A stretch of DNA of 64,000 nt from Blastocatellia bacterium (GTDB taxonomy: Bacteria > Acidobacteriota > Blastocatellia > HR10 > J050). The notes under the pieces are model-generated. The model searched no databases and was not told the DNA's origin. It worked only from the letters and a program-made list of their open reading frames with translations. The number at the start of each line of letters is the position of its first letter. The first letter of the stretch is position 1. The DNA lies in NCBI GenBank assembly GCA_026985075.1, contig JALSQX010000022.1, positions 1 through 64,000 of the forward strand. The letters run 5' to 3'. The position numbers were made by a program, and so were the translations under genes. Below, piece by piece: positions 52,985 through 61,909 of the stretch.

Positions 52985-53983
52985 TCACTGGTCCGCCCGT
53001 CCCGCGTAATACCCCCGTCGATAGCGAAGGCGAAGATCCTTGCGGGTGGGAATGCGAATCTCGATTCTCCGGAACGTTCCGTCTTGTTTAGGGTTAGAGG
53101 GATAATAAGCCACCAGGTATTGACTCCTCAGTTCGTCCTCGATTTGGCGGAAGGCTCGCATGAGTTCGTCAGGGTTCTTGGGGAAATAGGCCCGTCCTCC
53201 CGTCTCCTCGGTGAGTTTCTTCAGCGTTTTTTTATCCAGGCCGAAGCGGAAGCGATCGCCGATACCGATGGCGTAAACGGTCACCTCCGACCGGAGCGCA
53301 CGATCGATGGCATCAGACAGCCGGTAATAGCTCGTCGTGTCTTCGCCATCGCTGAGCAGGATAATCGTGTGGCGGCCAGCTTGCTCGGCGAGGAGATTCT
53401 GGCAGGTCACGTAAACGGCATCATAAAGGGAGGTCCCTCCGAATGTGCTCCGTCTGTCAGTCGTCGTACGCGGAGTATAGCGAATGCGAGCCAGAGCGTG
53501 CTCCAGTCGATCGACGGTGGAGGTGAAATCCTGGACGAGAATAGCTTCGTCGCGGAATTTGATGATCGCTACAGTGTCTTTCATCGGGCGCACGATGGAG
53601 CGGAGGAAGCGGCTGGCGGCGAATTTCTCGTCGGGGAGAGTGTATTGCTCACTGGCACTGACGTCGATGAGCAGCGCAATGGTCAAGGGGACGTCGGTCT
53701 GTCTTTTGAACATGAAGATCTCCTGGGGTTCGCCATTCTCCAAAACCTCAACCTCGTCTCTCCGAATATCGGTGATGAAAGCATTCCGCCTATCGGTGAC
53801 CGTGAAGAACACGTTGACCAGGCGCGAAGAGAGTTCCACCGTTTCGCCGGGTTCCTGACGTTGATCTTGTCGCCGAGTGACCGAGGGATCTGAAGGAGGA
53901 CGGTTGGACGCTTGACCAGAGGACGATGCAGCCACGATTCCGAGGGCGAGCAAAAGGCCGACGATGATGGTGATCTTGCTCAT
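52985..53983 (-). CDS. VWFA-domain protein, acidobacterial type (first)
   Basis: A 332-residue protein with an N-terminal signal-like helix (ITIIVGLLLALGIVAAS) and one von Willebrand A domain. MIDAS motif DVSAS follows TIALLI; a later TDRRSTFGGTSLYDAVY and ILLSDGEDTT complete the metal site. The sequence SRLVNVFFTVTDRRNAFITD before the domain is typical of the VWFA-related proteins of Acidobacteriota. Function is unknown; adhesion or complex assembly is usual for the fold. It lies just downstream of the second VWFA gene on the same strand. Confidence 0.88.
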   Translation of the reverse strand: MSKITIIVGLLLALGIVAASSSGQASNRPPSDPSVTRRQDQRQEPGETVELSSRLVNVFFTVTDRRNAFITDIRRDEVEVLENGEPQEIFMFKRQTDVPLTIALLIDVSASEQYTLPDEKFAASRFLRSIVRPMKDTVAIIKFRDEAILVQDFTSTVDRLEHALARIRYTPRTTTDRRSTFGGTSLYDAVYVTCQNLLAEQAGRHTIILLSDGEDTTSYYRLSDAIDRALRSEVTVYAIGIGDRFRFGLDKKTLKKLTEETGGRAYFPKNPDELMRAFRQIEDELRSQYLVAYYPSNPKQDGTFRRIEIRIPTRKDLRLRYRRGYYAGRADQ

Positions 53984-54027
53984 ACGTTCATCCGATGCCC
54001 GATGTGGGCCCATTGGTTGCACAACGC

Positions 54028-54978
54028 TCAAAGAAGCGACTCCCCGAGTGGCGCTTTGTATCCTCGTTTGGCGCGAACGTGAAGGCCATCGCGACCAACG
54101 ATCTTCACCTTAATTTTACGGAACTTCCCATCACGCTCCTGGTTCGTAGAGATGTAAAAGAGGATGTACTGGTTGTGAAGTTCTTCGCCGATCTCGGCGA
54201 AGATCTTATCCAGTTCGTAGAGGTCGGTGGGGAAAAAGGCTCGTCCTCCCGTTTCGCTCGCCAGTCGCTCCAGTTCCTTATTGCCCGGGGCTCCCTTGAT
54301 CCCGCGCGTCACGCCAAAAGGACCAGCATTCGTCGTCCCGATACAGTAGATGATGACCTCCGTCTTTTGGGCCATCTCGATGGCTTCGTCCAGTGTATGC
54401 TGGCTGGCCGTGTCCTCACCATCGGAGATGGCGATGATCGCCCGGCGCCCCTGAGCGGAGGGCATTTTTTCTTCGCAAACGCGATAGATGGCGTCATATA
54501 GCGATGTCGGGCCGCGAGCCTTCACCGAGTAGATGGCGTCCCGTAGATCTTCAAGATTATCGGTGAAATCCTGGAGCAACTCGACGCGAGAGTTGAAGAT
54601 AGCAAACAGAGCCCGATCCTGCCCTCGACGAACGACCGCGTCGAGGAAACTCATCGCCGCTCCCTTCTCAAACTTCAGTTTCGGTCGGACGCTGTTACTG
54701 GCGTCCATGAGGACGCCAATATTCAGGGGGAGATCGTCCTCTCGGGAGAGGGAGCGAATGAACTGGGGCTCGCCATCCTCATAGACTTCGAAGTTCTCCA
54801 GCGTCAGATCAGTCACCAGTCGCCCTTTCTTATCCACTACGGTCACCGGCAAGTTCACGCCGATCGTGCCTAATCGAATTTGTCCGGGCGCCTGAGGCGC
54901 CGATCTTTGGGGAGAGGAGGCCAGGATCACTGTCATGCTGAGGAAAAGGCAACCGACCAGTATGGTGATTCGCTTCAT
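54028..54978 (-). CDS. VWFA-domain protein, acidobacterial type (second)
   Basis: A 316-residue secreted VWFA protein. Signal-like N-terminus ITILVGCLFLSMTVILASS, then NLPVTVVDKKGRLVTDLTLENF and a MIDAS DASNS in GVLMDASNSVRPK. The domain ends with IIAISDGEDTAS. It has a strong promoter on the minus strand (55010-55039) and leads the two-gene leftward pair. Function unknown. Confidence 0.9.
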   Translation of the reverse strand: MKRITILVGCLFLSMTVILASSPQRSAPQAPGQIRLGTIGVNLPVTVVDKKGRLVTDLTLENFEVYEDGEPQFIRSLSREDDLPLNIGVLMDASNSVRPKLKFEKGAAMSFLDAVVRRGQDRALFAIFNSRVELLQDFTDNLEDLRDAIYSVKARGPTSLYDAIYRVCEEKMPSAQGRRAIIAISDGEDTASQHTLDEAIEMAQKTEVIIYCIGTTNAGPFGVTRGIKGAPGNKELERLASETGGRAFFPTDLYELDKIFAEIGEELHNQYILFYISTNQERDGKFRKIKVKIVGRDGLHVRAKRGYKAPLGESLL

Positions 54979-55009
54979 CGGTGATCCTTAACTTTGAGCT
55001 CGCCCATTA

Positions 55010-55039
55010 ATTATACGAAGCCTCTCCGAAGGGTGTCAA
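55010..55039 (-). promoter_or_regulatory. Consensus promoter of the leftward VWFA pair
   Basis: On the minus strand, TTGACA (55034-55039), 18-base spacer and TATAAT (55010-55015), with both boxes perfect. Confidence 0.75.
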
Positions 55040-55105
55040 TAACAGCGACCGAAGGACTTAAAGGCCCTGAGCACGCGTCCATCCGGTGAGTGCCTTGCCC
55101 CTCGC

Positions 55106-56236
55106 TTGAGACTATGCCACAATTGCACCGTGGGAGCTGACACTCAAGTCACCAGGAAATGGGGTCCCTTGTCGCTGAAGTGGTTCACGCTCATCGCCTT
55201 GATCGCCGTGACGGGTTCGGTCAGCGCGCGGGGCGATGGTGAGCGGTGGTCGCAGAATTCGGAGCAGGGAGGAGCGACCTTAGAGCTTCGGTCCGACCTC
55301 GTCTCGTTTACGGTCAGTGTTTCACTTCCCGGTGGAAAGGCCCTCACCACGCTCACTGCAGACAATTTCACCGTCTATGAGAATGGCCAGCGGCAAAAGA
55401 TCAGTTATTTTGCGACCGTGGAGACTCCAGTGGATATCGTCCTGGTCATCGATGACAGTGGGAGCATGCGGAATAACCTGAGCATGGTCAAGAGAGCGGC
55501 CGAGCAATTTGTGGATCGCATGCGAAGTCAGGATCGGGCCGCCGTGGTCGCCTTCGGTAGGCAAGTCGAGCTGCTCGCCGATTTGACGCATGACCGCGCT
55601 ACGCTGAAATCGGCTATCCGACGGATTCCACGCGGGACGGGGACGGCCTTCTATGACGCGTTGTACCTCGTAGCTCAGGAGGTTCTGAATGGCCCGACGG
55701 CCCGAAAGGCCGTCATCGTCCTCTCCGATGGAGTCGATTCCATCAGTTACTACCATTTCGAGCAAGCCAGTCGCGCGCTAGAGCAGAATGGCATCGTCGC
55801 TTACTTCATCGAGGTCGATACCCAGGAGTATATGATCCAGGGCTTGAAGAAGGAGAGATTCATCCTCTCTCCCTCTCAACTCGCTAAATATGAACGAGCC
55901 TTCCATCCCGAGGATCCTCGATTCAGCTTCGGCGACCCGCGATTGTTCACCGGCGAGGAGAGCGCCCAGATCGCTCTCGGCCTCTACCAATTGGCGCGAC
56001 GCGAGCTTCGTCGGTTGGCCGAGCGGACGGGCGGAAAGGTTTTCCCCCTCACGTCTTTCGCCCAACTCAAGAGTATCTACGCCCAGATTGGAATGGAGTT
56101 GGGGACGCTGTATAGCATTGGATACTATCCAACCAACACCAAACACGATGGAACGTGGCGCTCGCTGAGGGTGGAAGTGAACATCCCGGGAGCAAAAGTC
56201 CATGCCCGATCCGGCTACTGGGCCCCATCCCAATGA
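55106..56236 (+). CDS. VWFA-domain protein, acidobacterial type (third)
   Basis: A protein of up to 376 residues with a signal-like segment (WFTLIALIAVTGSVSA), then ELRSDLVSFTVSVSLPGG and TLTADNFTVYENGQ, MIDAS DDSGS in LVIDDSGSMRNN and VIVLSDGVDSIS. It is divergent from the other pair but the same architecture. The first start codon is TTG 55106; GTG 55130 is a good alternative. Function unknown. Confidence 0.87.
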   Translation: MRLCHNCTVGADTQVTRKWGPLSLKWFTLIALIAVTGSVSARGDGERWSQNSEQGGATLELRSDLVSFTVSVSLPGGKALTTLTADNFTVYENGQRQKISYFATVETPVDIVLVIDDSGSMRNNLSMVKRAAEQFVDRMRSQDRAAVVAFGRQVELLADLTHDRATLKSAIRRIPRGTGTAFYDALYLVAQEVLNGPTARKAVIVLSDGVDSISYYHFEQASRALEQNGIVAYFIEVDTQEYMIQGLKKERFILSPSQLAKYERAFHPEDPRFSFGDPRLFTGEESAQIALGLYQLARRELRRLAERTGGKVFPLTSFAQLKSIYAQIGMELGTLYSIGYYPTNTKHDGTWRSLRVEVNIPGAKVHARSGYWAPSQ

Positions 56237-56306
56237 GCGAAGATTGGTGCGGATGAACTGGGGACGTCCCCCTTCGCCGAGTGGTGATGATCGAGACCCG
56301 TTCTCA

Positions 56307-58982
56307 TCAGAGAAGCTTCCTTTGGAGTTCGATGAGCTTTTGTTTTGCCTGTTCGGGGGTGAGTTGGTCCGCATTCAGGCTGGCCAGTTCAGTGAGAACG
56401 GTGGACCGTACCTGATCGAACAATGACGGTTGTTGTTTCCAATCGGGACCTCGCGAGGGCAGGTGTTCGGCCAGCTTCGGTTTCCCAGTGGGATCGAGTT
56501 CGTTGGCTTCCAGGTTCTCCAGGATTTCCCCGGCCCGTTCGATGACGGATCGGGGCAGCCCGGCCAGCCGAGCCACTTCAATCCCATACGACTTGCTCGC
56601 CGTCCCCGGCACGATTTTGTGGAGAAAAATGATATCCCCTCTGGACTCTCTGACGGCAGCACGATAATTCCTCACACCGGGGAGGAGCTTGGCCAGTTCG
56701 GTCATCTCATGATAGTGAGTGGCAAACAGCGTCTTGGCCGCGTGATTGGCGTTGTTGTGGAGGTACTCGGCGATCGCCCAGGCCAGTGACAGACCATCGA
56801 ACGTCGCCGTCCCCCGCCCCACCTCATCGAGGATGACCAAGCTCCGCGGCGTGGCCGTATTGAGGATCTTAGCCGTTTCGATCATTTCAACCATGAAGGT
56901 GGATCGACCTCGCGTCAGACTGTCGGACGCGCCAACGCGAGTGAAGATGCGGTCGATGAGCCCGAGGCGCGCCTCCCGGGCGGGGACGAAAGAGCCCATC
57001 TGAGCCATGATGGCAATGAGCGCCGCCTGGCGAAGGAACACGCTCTTGCCGCCCATATTCGGTCCGGTGATGATGAGCAATCGATCGGTCGAATTATTCA
57101 TGTGCAGGTCATTGGGGATGAATCGATCTTGCACGACTTCCAACACCGGATGGCGACCGTCCTTGATATCGATTTCATCGTCGTCCCGGAGAATGGGGCG
57201 GCAGTAGTTTCGGCGAGCCGCTGTCTCGGCCAATCCCGCCAGGACATCGATGGCGGCCAGCGCCTTGGCCGATGCCTGTATCCGGCGGGTTTCTCCGGCC
57301 ACGCGCCGACGGACGTCTTGAAATAACTGCGCCTCGATTTCGGCCATGCGTTCCTCGGCTCCCAGGACTTTCGCCTCATACTCCTTGAGTTCGGGGGTGA
57401 CGAACCGCTCGGCCGAGACCAGCGTTTGCCGTCGCTCATAATCGGGAGGGACGAGATGGAGATTGGCCTTACTGACTTCGATGAAGTACCCGAATACGTT
57501 GTTGTACTTCACCTTCAGCGATTGAATGCCCGTCCGTTGCCGTTCGCGCTGTTCGAGCTGGGCGATGATCGCCTTGCTATTGGTGGCCAGCTCGCGTAAC
57601 TGATCGAGTTCGGGATGATAACCAGACCGAATGACGCCACCATCACTCAGAGCGGCGGGAGGATCGTCGTTCAAAGCGGTACCGATGAGTTCTCGAATGT
57701 CGGCGAGTTCGTCCAGCGTCTCTCTCAAAACCTCTAAAAGGGGCGCTCGAGCGGCGCCGAGGAGTTCCTTAATGTCAGGGATGGCGTCGCCACTGAGCCG
57801 GAGCGAGACGAGATCCCGGGGCGTCGCCGTCCCGAGATTCACACGAACGATCAGCCGTTCCAGATCGTGAATCTTCTTCAGCTTCAGACGTAATTGGTCG
57901 CGAAGAATGGTCGCCGTTTTGAGTTCCTCGACGGCTTCCAGTCGCTGGTTGATCTCGCCCAGGCGCATCAGCGGTCGCAGCAACCATTGGCGGAGGAGGC
58001 GGGCCCCCATCGGCGTTTGCGTGACATCCAGAACGTGGAGCAGGGTATGCTCCCGGCTTCCATCCAGAGATTGAATCAATTCCAGATTGCGCACCGTAGT
58101 CGCATCGAGAATGAGGTAGTCCGTGGGTTGCAAGAGGGAGAGTCCGGTGATGTGGGCGGCCTGGCTCTTCTGCGTTTGACGAATGTAATGAAGGATTGCT
58201 CCCGCTGCAGAGGTGGCGTGCTCCTTGTCCGTCAGGCCATATCCCTCTAATGAGGTGACGCCGAAGTGATCACAAAGGAGGGCATGGGCGTGCTCGGTAT
58301 TGAACACCCACTCATCCAGAGGCGTGAACACGGCCTGGTCGAGAGGTGGTCGTGTTCCTCTCCCTTCCTTATCTACGTCTGCGTTGGATTCTCCTTCAGG
58401 AGCACCTCGGGTGCGACGTCGGATGTGGGGTTCGAGCACCGAGGGATAGAGGACCTCCCGAACGGACCACGTATCGAGGTGTTCGAGCGCTTTGTCCCAG
58501 GCCTCATCGCCGTGGTATTCAGCGACCCAGAATTCCCCCGTCGAAGCGTCCAGGATACCGATGCCGACGGCGTTCGGCTCGCCACATATGGCCGCTAAGA
58601 AATTATTCGCGCCCGCCTCCAACACTTGACGTTCAATGGTCGTTCCCGGCGTGATGACTCGGACGACCTCGCGCCTGACCAACTTCGTAGAGGCGGTTGG
58701 GGTCTCGACCTGGTCGCAGATGGCGACACGATATCCCTTTCGGATCAACTTGGCGACGTACCCTTCGAGGGCATGGACGGGAATGCCGCACATGGGCACC
58801 GGATGTCCCCGCTCTCGGTGGCGCGCCGTGAGGGTGATATCCAGTTCCTTCGCTCCCAGGATAGCATCGTCATAGAACAGTTCATAGAAATCGCCCAGAC
58901 GGAAGAAGAGGAGCGTTCCCGGGTACTGCTTTTTGATCTCATGATACTGCTTGAGCATGGGAGTGAGCTTTTTCTGCTTCAT
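56307..58982 (-). CDS. mutS: DNA mismatch repair ATPase MutS
   Basis: An 891-residue MutS1. The N-terminal mismatch-binding domain begins KKLTPMLKQYHEIKKQYPGTLLFFRLGDFYELF with the Phe-x-Glu reading head in GDFYELF. The ATPase has Walker A TGPNMGGKSVFLRQ, Walker B ILDEVGRGTATFDG and a later FATHYHEM. The C-terminal dimerisation helices are present. Full-length and intact. It converges on the third VWFA gene and is divergent from tsaB. Confidence 0.98.
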   Translation of the reverse strand: MKQKKLTPMLKQYHEIKKQYPGTLLFFRLGDFYELFYDDAILGAKELDITLTARHRERGHPVPMCGIPVHALEGYVAKLIRKGYRVAICDQVETPTASTKLVRREVVRVITPGTTIERQVLEAGANNFLAAICGEPNAVGIGILDASTGEFWVAEYHGDEAWDKALEHLDTWSVREVLYPSVLEPHIRRRTRGAPEGESNADVDKEGRGTRPPLDQAVFTPLDEWVFNTEHAHALLCDHFGVTSLEGYGLTDKEHATSAAGAILHYIRQTQKSQAAHITGLSLLQPTDYLILDATTVRNLELIQSLDGSREHTLLHVLDVTQTPMGARLLRQWLLRPLMRLGEINQRLEAVEELKTATILRDQLRLKLKKIHDLERLIVRVNLGTATPRDLVSLRLSGDAIPDIKELLGAARAPLLEVLRETLDELADIRELIGTALNDDPPAALSDGGVIRSGYHPELDQLRELATNSKAIIAQLEQRERQRTGIQSLKVKYNNVFGYFIEVSKANLHLVPPDYERRQTLVSAERFVTPELKEYEAKVLGAEERMAEIEAQLFQDVRRRVAGETRRIQASAKALAAIDVLAGLAETAARRNYCRPILRDDDEIDIKDGRHPVLEVVQDRFIPNDLHMNNSTDRLLIITGPNMGGKSVFLRQAALIAIMAQMGSFVPAREARLGLIDRIFTRVGASDSLTRGRSTFMVEMIETAKILNTATPRSLVILDEVGRGTATFDGLSLAWAIAEYLHNNANHAAKTLFATHYHEMTELAKLLPGVRNYRAAVRESRGDIIFLHKIVPGTASKSYGIEVARLAGLPRSVIERAGEILENLEANELDPTGKPKLAEHLPSRGPDWKQQPSLFDQVRSTVLTELASLNADQLTPEQAKQKLIELQRKLL

Positions 58983-59050
58983 CGCTGATCTCGTCTCCCG
59001 TTCTTCGGGCCTCGAATTCAGAGCACGAAAAATATTATAATCGAGGGTTC

Positions 59051-59839
59051 ATGGTGTCAAACAGTGCGCCCAAAGAGGTGGGGGGACCCGTTCACGCTGA
59101 AGCCCCTCTCATCCTCGCCGTGGATACGACGTCAGCGCGGCGAAGCGTTGCGCTCGCCAGGGGGCGCCGGCTCCTTGGCGTCATTGGTGTGGATGCCGGT
59201 CCCACCCATTCGTGGAACCTCCATGATGAAATCGCCCTCTTGTTGGATAAGTGCGGATCACGCGTATCGGAGATTGACGTCCTGGGGGTTGCCATTGGTC
59301 CGGGCTCGTTCACCGGCCTGCGCGTGGGACTGGCTGCCATGAAAGGGTTCGCTCATACGTTAGCCAGACCGGTGGTGGGCGTCTCCTCATTAGAGGCTTG
59401 GGCGCGAAGGGCGGGAGTGAGCGGTCGCATCTGTGCCTGCATTGATGCCCAGCGAGGCGAACTCTACGCTCAGGTCTTCGACGTCGATGTTGCCGGAGCG
59501 GTGCTGCCGGTGACTGGCCCTCGCCTGATCCCTCCGCATGAGGTGTGCCGATGGTTGTCCGATCAGTCGACGCTCTTCTTCGCGGGAGATGGGGTGGGAC
59601 CGTCCCGAGCGCAGTGGGAAGCCTGGGGACGTGAACAGGGACGGGAAATTCACTTTGTCACCATCCCGCCCACTCATCCCCGAGGGTGGATCGCCATCGA
59701 GGCCATGGAGTTCCTGGCTCCAGCCGTCGTTTGGCTCGCCGAGCGAGAGTTTCGAGAGGGGCGCGCCCAAACGGCCGCTACGCTCGATGCCCTCTATGTG
59801 AGAGCTTCGGATGCGGAGATGAAGCGGCGGCCAGGTTGA
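59051..59839 (+). CDS. tsaB: tRNA threonylcarbamoyladenosine biosynthesis protein TsaB
   Basis: A 262-residue TsaB: LILAVDTTSARRSVAL, then IGPGSFTGLRVGLAAMKGF, the family signature, and VVGVSSLEAWA. It partners TsaD in making t6A37 in tRNAs. The ATG at 59051 lies only ten bases after a TATAAT (59036-59041), with gaggg between, so the leader would be very short. It is divergent from mutS. Confidence 0.93.
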   Translation: MVSNSAPKEVGGPVHAEAPLILAVDTTSARRSVALARGRRLLGVIGVDAGPTHSWNLHDEIALLLDKCGSRVSEIDVLGVAIGPGSFTGLRVGLAAMKGFAHTLARPVVGVSSLEAWARRAGVSGRICACIDAQRGELYAQVFDVDVAGAVLPVTGPRLIPPHEVCRWLSDQSTLFFAGDGVGPSRAQWEAWGREQGREIHFVTIPPTHPRGWIAIEAMEFLAPAVVWLAEREFREGRAQTAATLDALYVRASDAEMKRRPG

Positions 59840-60048
59840 TCCGTCGATGGGAAGGTGGTATCCGCAAAGAGGATCATTACCTTGTCAGCCCAAATATTTT
59901 GTACTACCATTGGTGAAGTGAAAATCGGTGGGTGCTTGAAGATCGTCAGCGGACATATTGATCGATGTCATTGGGGCTTTCGTCATCCAGAAGAACGACC
60001 ATCAATGAAACCTGACTGGGATATGATCTCGCCTTAAGGAGGAGCAGG

Positions 60049-60288
60049 ATGGGAGAGTATTCAACGGCGTCTCTGAAGGAGCATTTGATGGCAACGAATG
60101 AAGAGTTCAGAGAACTGGTGCGTCAGCATCAAGAATATGAGGCGCGACTGAACGAACTCGTTTCACTTCCTTACCCGACGGAGGAGGAGATGTTGGAGGA
60201 GACACTGCTCAAGAAGAAAAAACTCCTCCTCAAGGACAAGATGGAAGCCATCATCCATCGCTATAAACGAGAAATGGTCGGCAAGTAG
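60049..60288 (+). CDS. Small coiled-coil protein, YdcH/DUF465-like
   Basis: A 79-residue helical protein. EEFRELVRQHQEYEARLNEL and LKKKKLLLKDKMEAIIHRY give two amphipathic helices as in the DUF465 family, whose role is unknown. Its start follows aaggaggagcagg. It may precede psd in one transcript (83-base gap). A second in-frame ATG at 60088 is possible. Confidence 0.8.
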   Translation: MGEYSTASLKEHLMATNEEFRELVRQHQEYEARLNELVSLPYPTEEEMLEETLLKKKKLLLKDKMEAIIHRYKREMVGK

Positions 60289-60371
60289 TTCGCGATACAT
60301 CTCACGGGGCGGGACTCCCTCAACCGAGGCGGGGAAGGAGACGTGGCGCTCTTTCTCTTTGGCGGCAGAAG

Positions 60372-60992
60372 ATGATCGCTCGAGATGGATACCCATACAT
60401 TGTGGCATTAGCGGTGATAGCCGGCATCTCTTTTGTTATCGATTGGCGAGGTCTGGCCACCGGGGCTCTGATCGGGGCGGCGTTCATGGCGTTTTTTTTT
60501 CGCGATCCGGAGCGCTCCGCTCCTGAGGATCAACAGGCCATCGTTTCTCCCGCGGATGGAAGAGTCGTTCGAATCAGGTCGCTCCACCCGGATAACCCAT
60601 CCTCGCCGGTGCAAATCTCGATTTTTCTCTCCTTGTTTGACGTCCACATCAATCGCGCTCCCATCTCGGGACGGATTAAGGATGTCACCTATCGTCGTGG
60701 AGCCTTCAAAGCCGCATTTCGTGATGTGGCCTCGGAGGTTAATGAACAATCAGTCGTTACGGTGGAGGGCGATGGATTGGAGATCACGTTCAAGCAGATT
60801 GCCGGTGTATTGGCCCGGCGGGTGGTGTTTCGTAAACGGGTCGGCGAGTGGGTGAGGAAAGGAGAGCGGGTCGGCCTCATCAAATTTGGTTCGCGCGTCG
60901 ATGTCATTCTCCCGTCGGGCGTCCACGTCGTCACTCGGGTGGGGGAAAAGGTTTATGGTGGGACGTCGATCATCGCAAGGATACCATCATGA
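60372..60992 (+). CDS. psd: Phosphatidylserine decarboxylase
   Basis: A 206-residue small-type decarboxylase. N-terminal membrane helices (IVALAVIAGISFVIDW), then ADGRVVRIRSL, SIFLSLFDVHINRAP and the self-cleavage region LIKFGSRVDVILP, where the chain is split before Ser to form the pyruvoyl group. It makes phosphatidylethanolamine. Its stop overlaps the start of pssA (ATGA), a coupled pair. Confidence 0.95.
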   Translation: MIARDGYPYIVALAVIAGISFVIDWRGLATGALIGAAFMAFFFRDPERSAPEDQQAIVSPADGRVVRIRSLHPDNPSSPVQISIFLSLFDVHINRAPISGRIKDVTYRRGAFKAAFRDVASEVNEQSVVTVEGDGLEITFKQIAGVLARRVVFRKRVGEWVRKGERVGLIKFGSRVDVILPSGVHVVTRVGEKVYGGTSIIARIPS

Positions 60993-61909
60993 AGGCATCT
61001 CAACCGGAGCATAGGGAGTCGCTGAGAGGTGGCCGCCGCCGGATCTACATCGTGCCGGCGCTGTTTACGACGGCAAATCTGTTTGCTGGATTCTACGCCG
61101 CGGTGGCCGCCCTGAAAGGATATCAGCTCGTCCACACGGACTGGGAGGCGGCGGCGCGTTTTTTCGATAACGCCGCAAAAGCCATCGGATGGGCCGTTCT
61201 CTTCGACACGCTCGATGGGCGGATTGCCCGGATGACGGGGGCGACGAGCGAGTTCGGGCTGGAATTAGATAGCCTGGCCGATGTCATTTCGTTTGGAATC
61301 GCCCCGGCTCTTCTGGCCTACGCCTGGGGCTACGGATCTGCCCCACCTGCCTATGATCCACGATTCGCTGGATTGGCGTGGGCCGTTTCATTCATCTTCT
61401 TGATGTGCGGGGCATTTCGATTGGCCCGATTCAACGTTCATACTCGTCGGCCTATCCCGGAGTCGAAGAAAGAGCGACGACAGTTTGTCGGACTTCCCAT
61501 CCCGGCCGCGGCGGGGCTCATTGCGGCCATCGTCCACTTTGTGAGAACGCCTCTGCTGGCCACGTCCAGTCACGACGTATCATTGTCCGGCTTAAACATT
61601 CGCATCGATAGTTCGTTCTGGAGCCTCATGTTGCTCGTGCTGGTATTCTCGTTGGCCATGCTCATGATTAGCACGGTGAGGTATGCTGCCTCGAAATCAG
61701 TTGGAGCCAGCCGCATGAGCCCTCGATTGACATTTCTCCTTCTCTCGCTGCTGGTTTGTGGGATCTACTTTTACTCCCGATGGGTGTTGTTAGTCTTGGC
61801 TACGGCCTATGTGAGTCATGGGGTGGTGTCGAGAATCATCGGGCGGATAACGCGATGGCATCGTCGAGAGCATTCTCTTCATGAACCCGTCACGAGGGAG
61901 TTCTTTTGA
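60989..61909 (+). CDS. pssA: CDP-diacylglycerol-serine O-phosphatidyltransferase
   Basis: A 306-residue integral membrane enzyme of the CDP-alcohol phosphatidyltransferase class. The active-site motif runs DTLDGRIARMTGATSEFG then ELDSLADVISFG, giving the expected D-x2-D-G-x2-A-R-x8-G-x3-D-x3-D. It makes phosphatidylserine, the substrate of Psd. Multiple hydrophobic helices follow. ATG 60989 overlaps the psd stop. Its last 120 bases overlap the 3' end of the opposite-strand beta-propeller gene. Confidence 0.95.
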   Translation: MKASQPEHRESLRGGRRRIYIVPALFTTANLFAGFYAAVAALKGYQLVHTDWEAAARFFDNAAKAIGWAVLFDTLDGRIARMTGATSEFGLELDSLADVISFGIAPALLAYAWGYGSAPPAYDPRFAGLAWAVSFIFLMCGAFRLARFNVHTRRPIPESKKERRQFVGLPIPAAAGLIAAIVHFVRTPLLATSSHDVSLSGLNIRIDSSFWSLMLLVLVFSLAMLMISTVRYAASKSVGASRMSPRLTFLLLSLLVCGIYFYSRWVLLVLATAYVSHGVVSRIIGRITRWHRREHSLHEPVTREFF

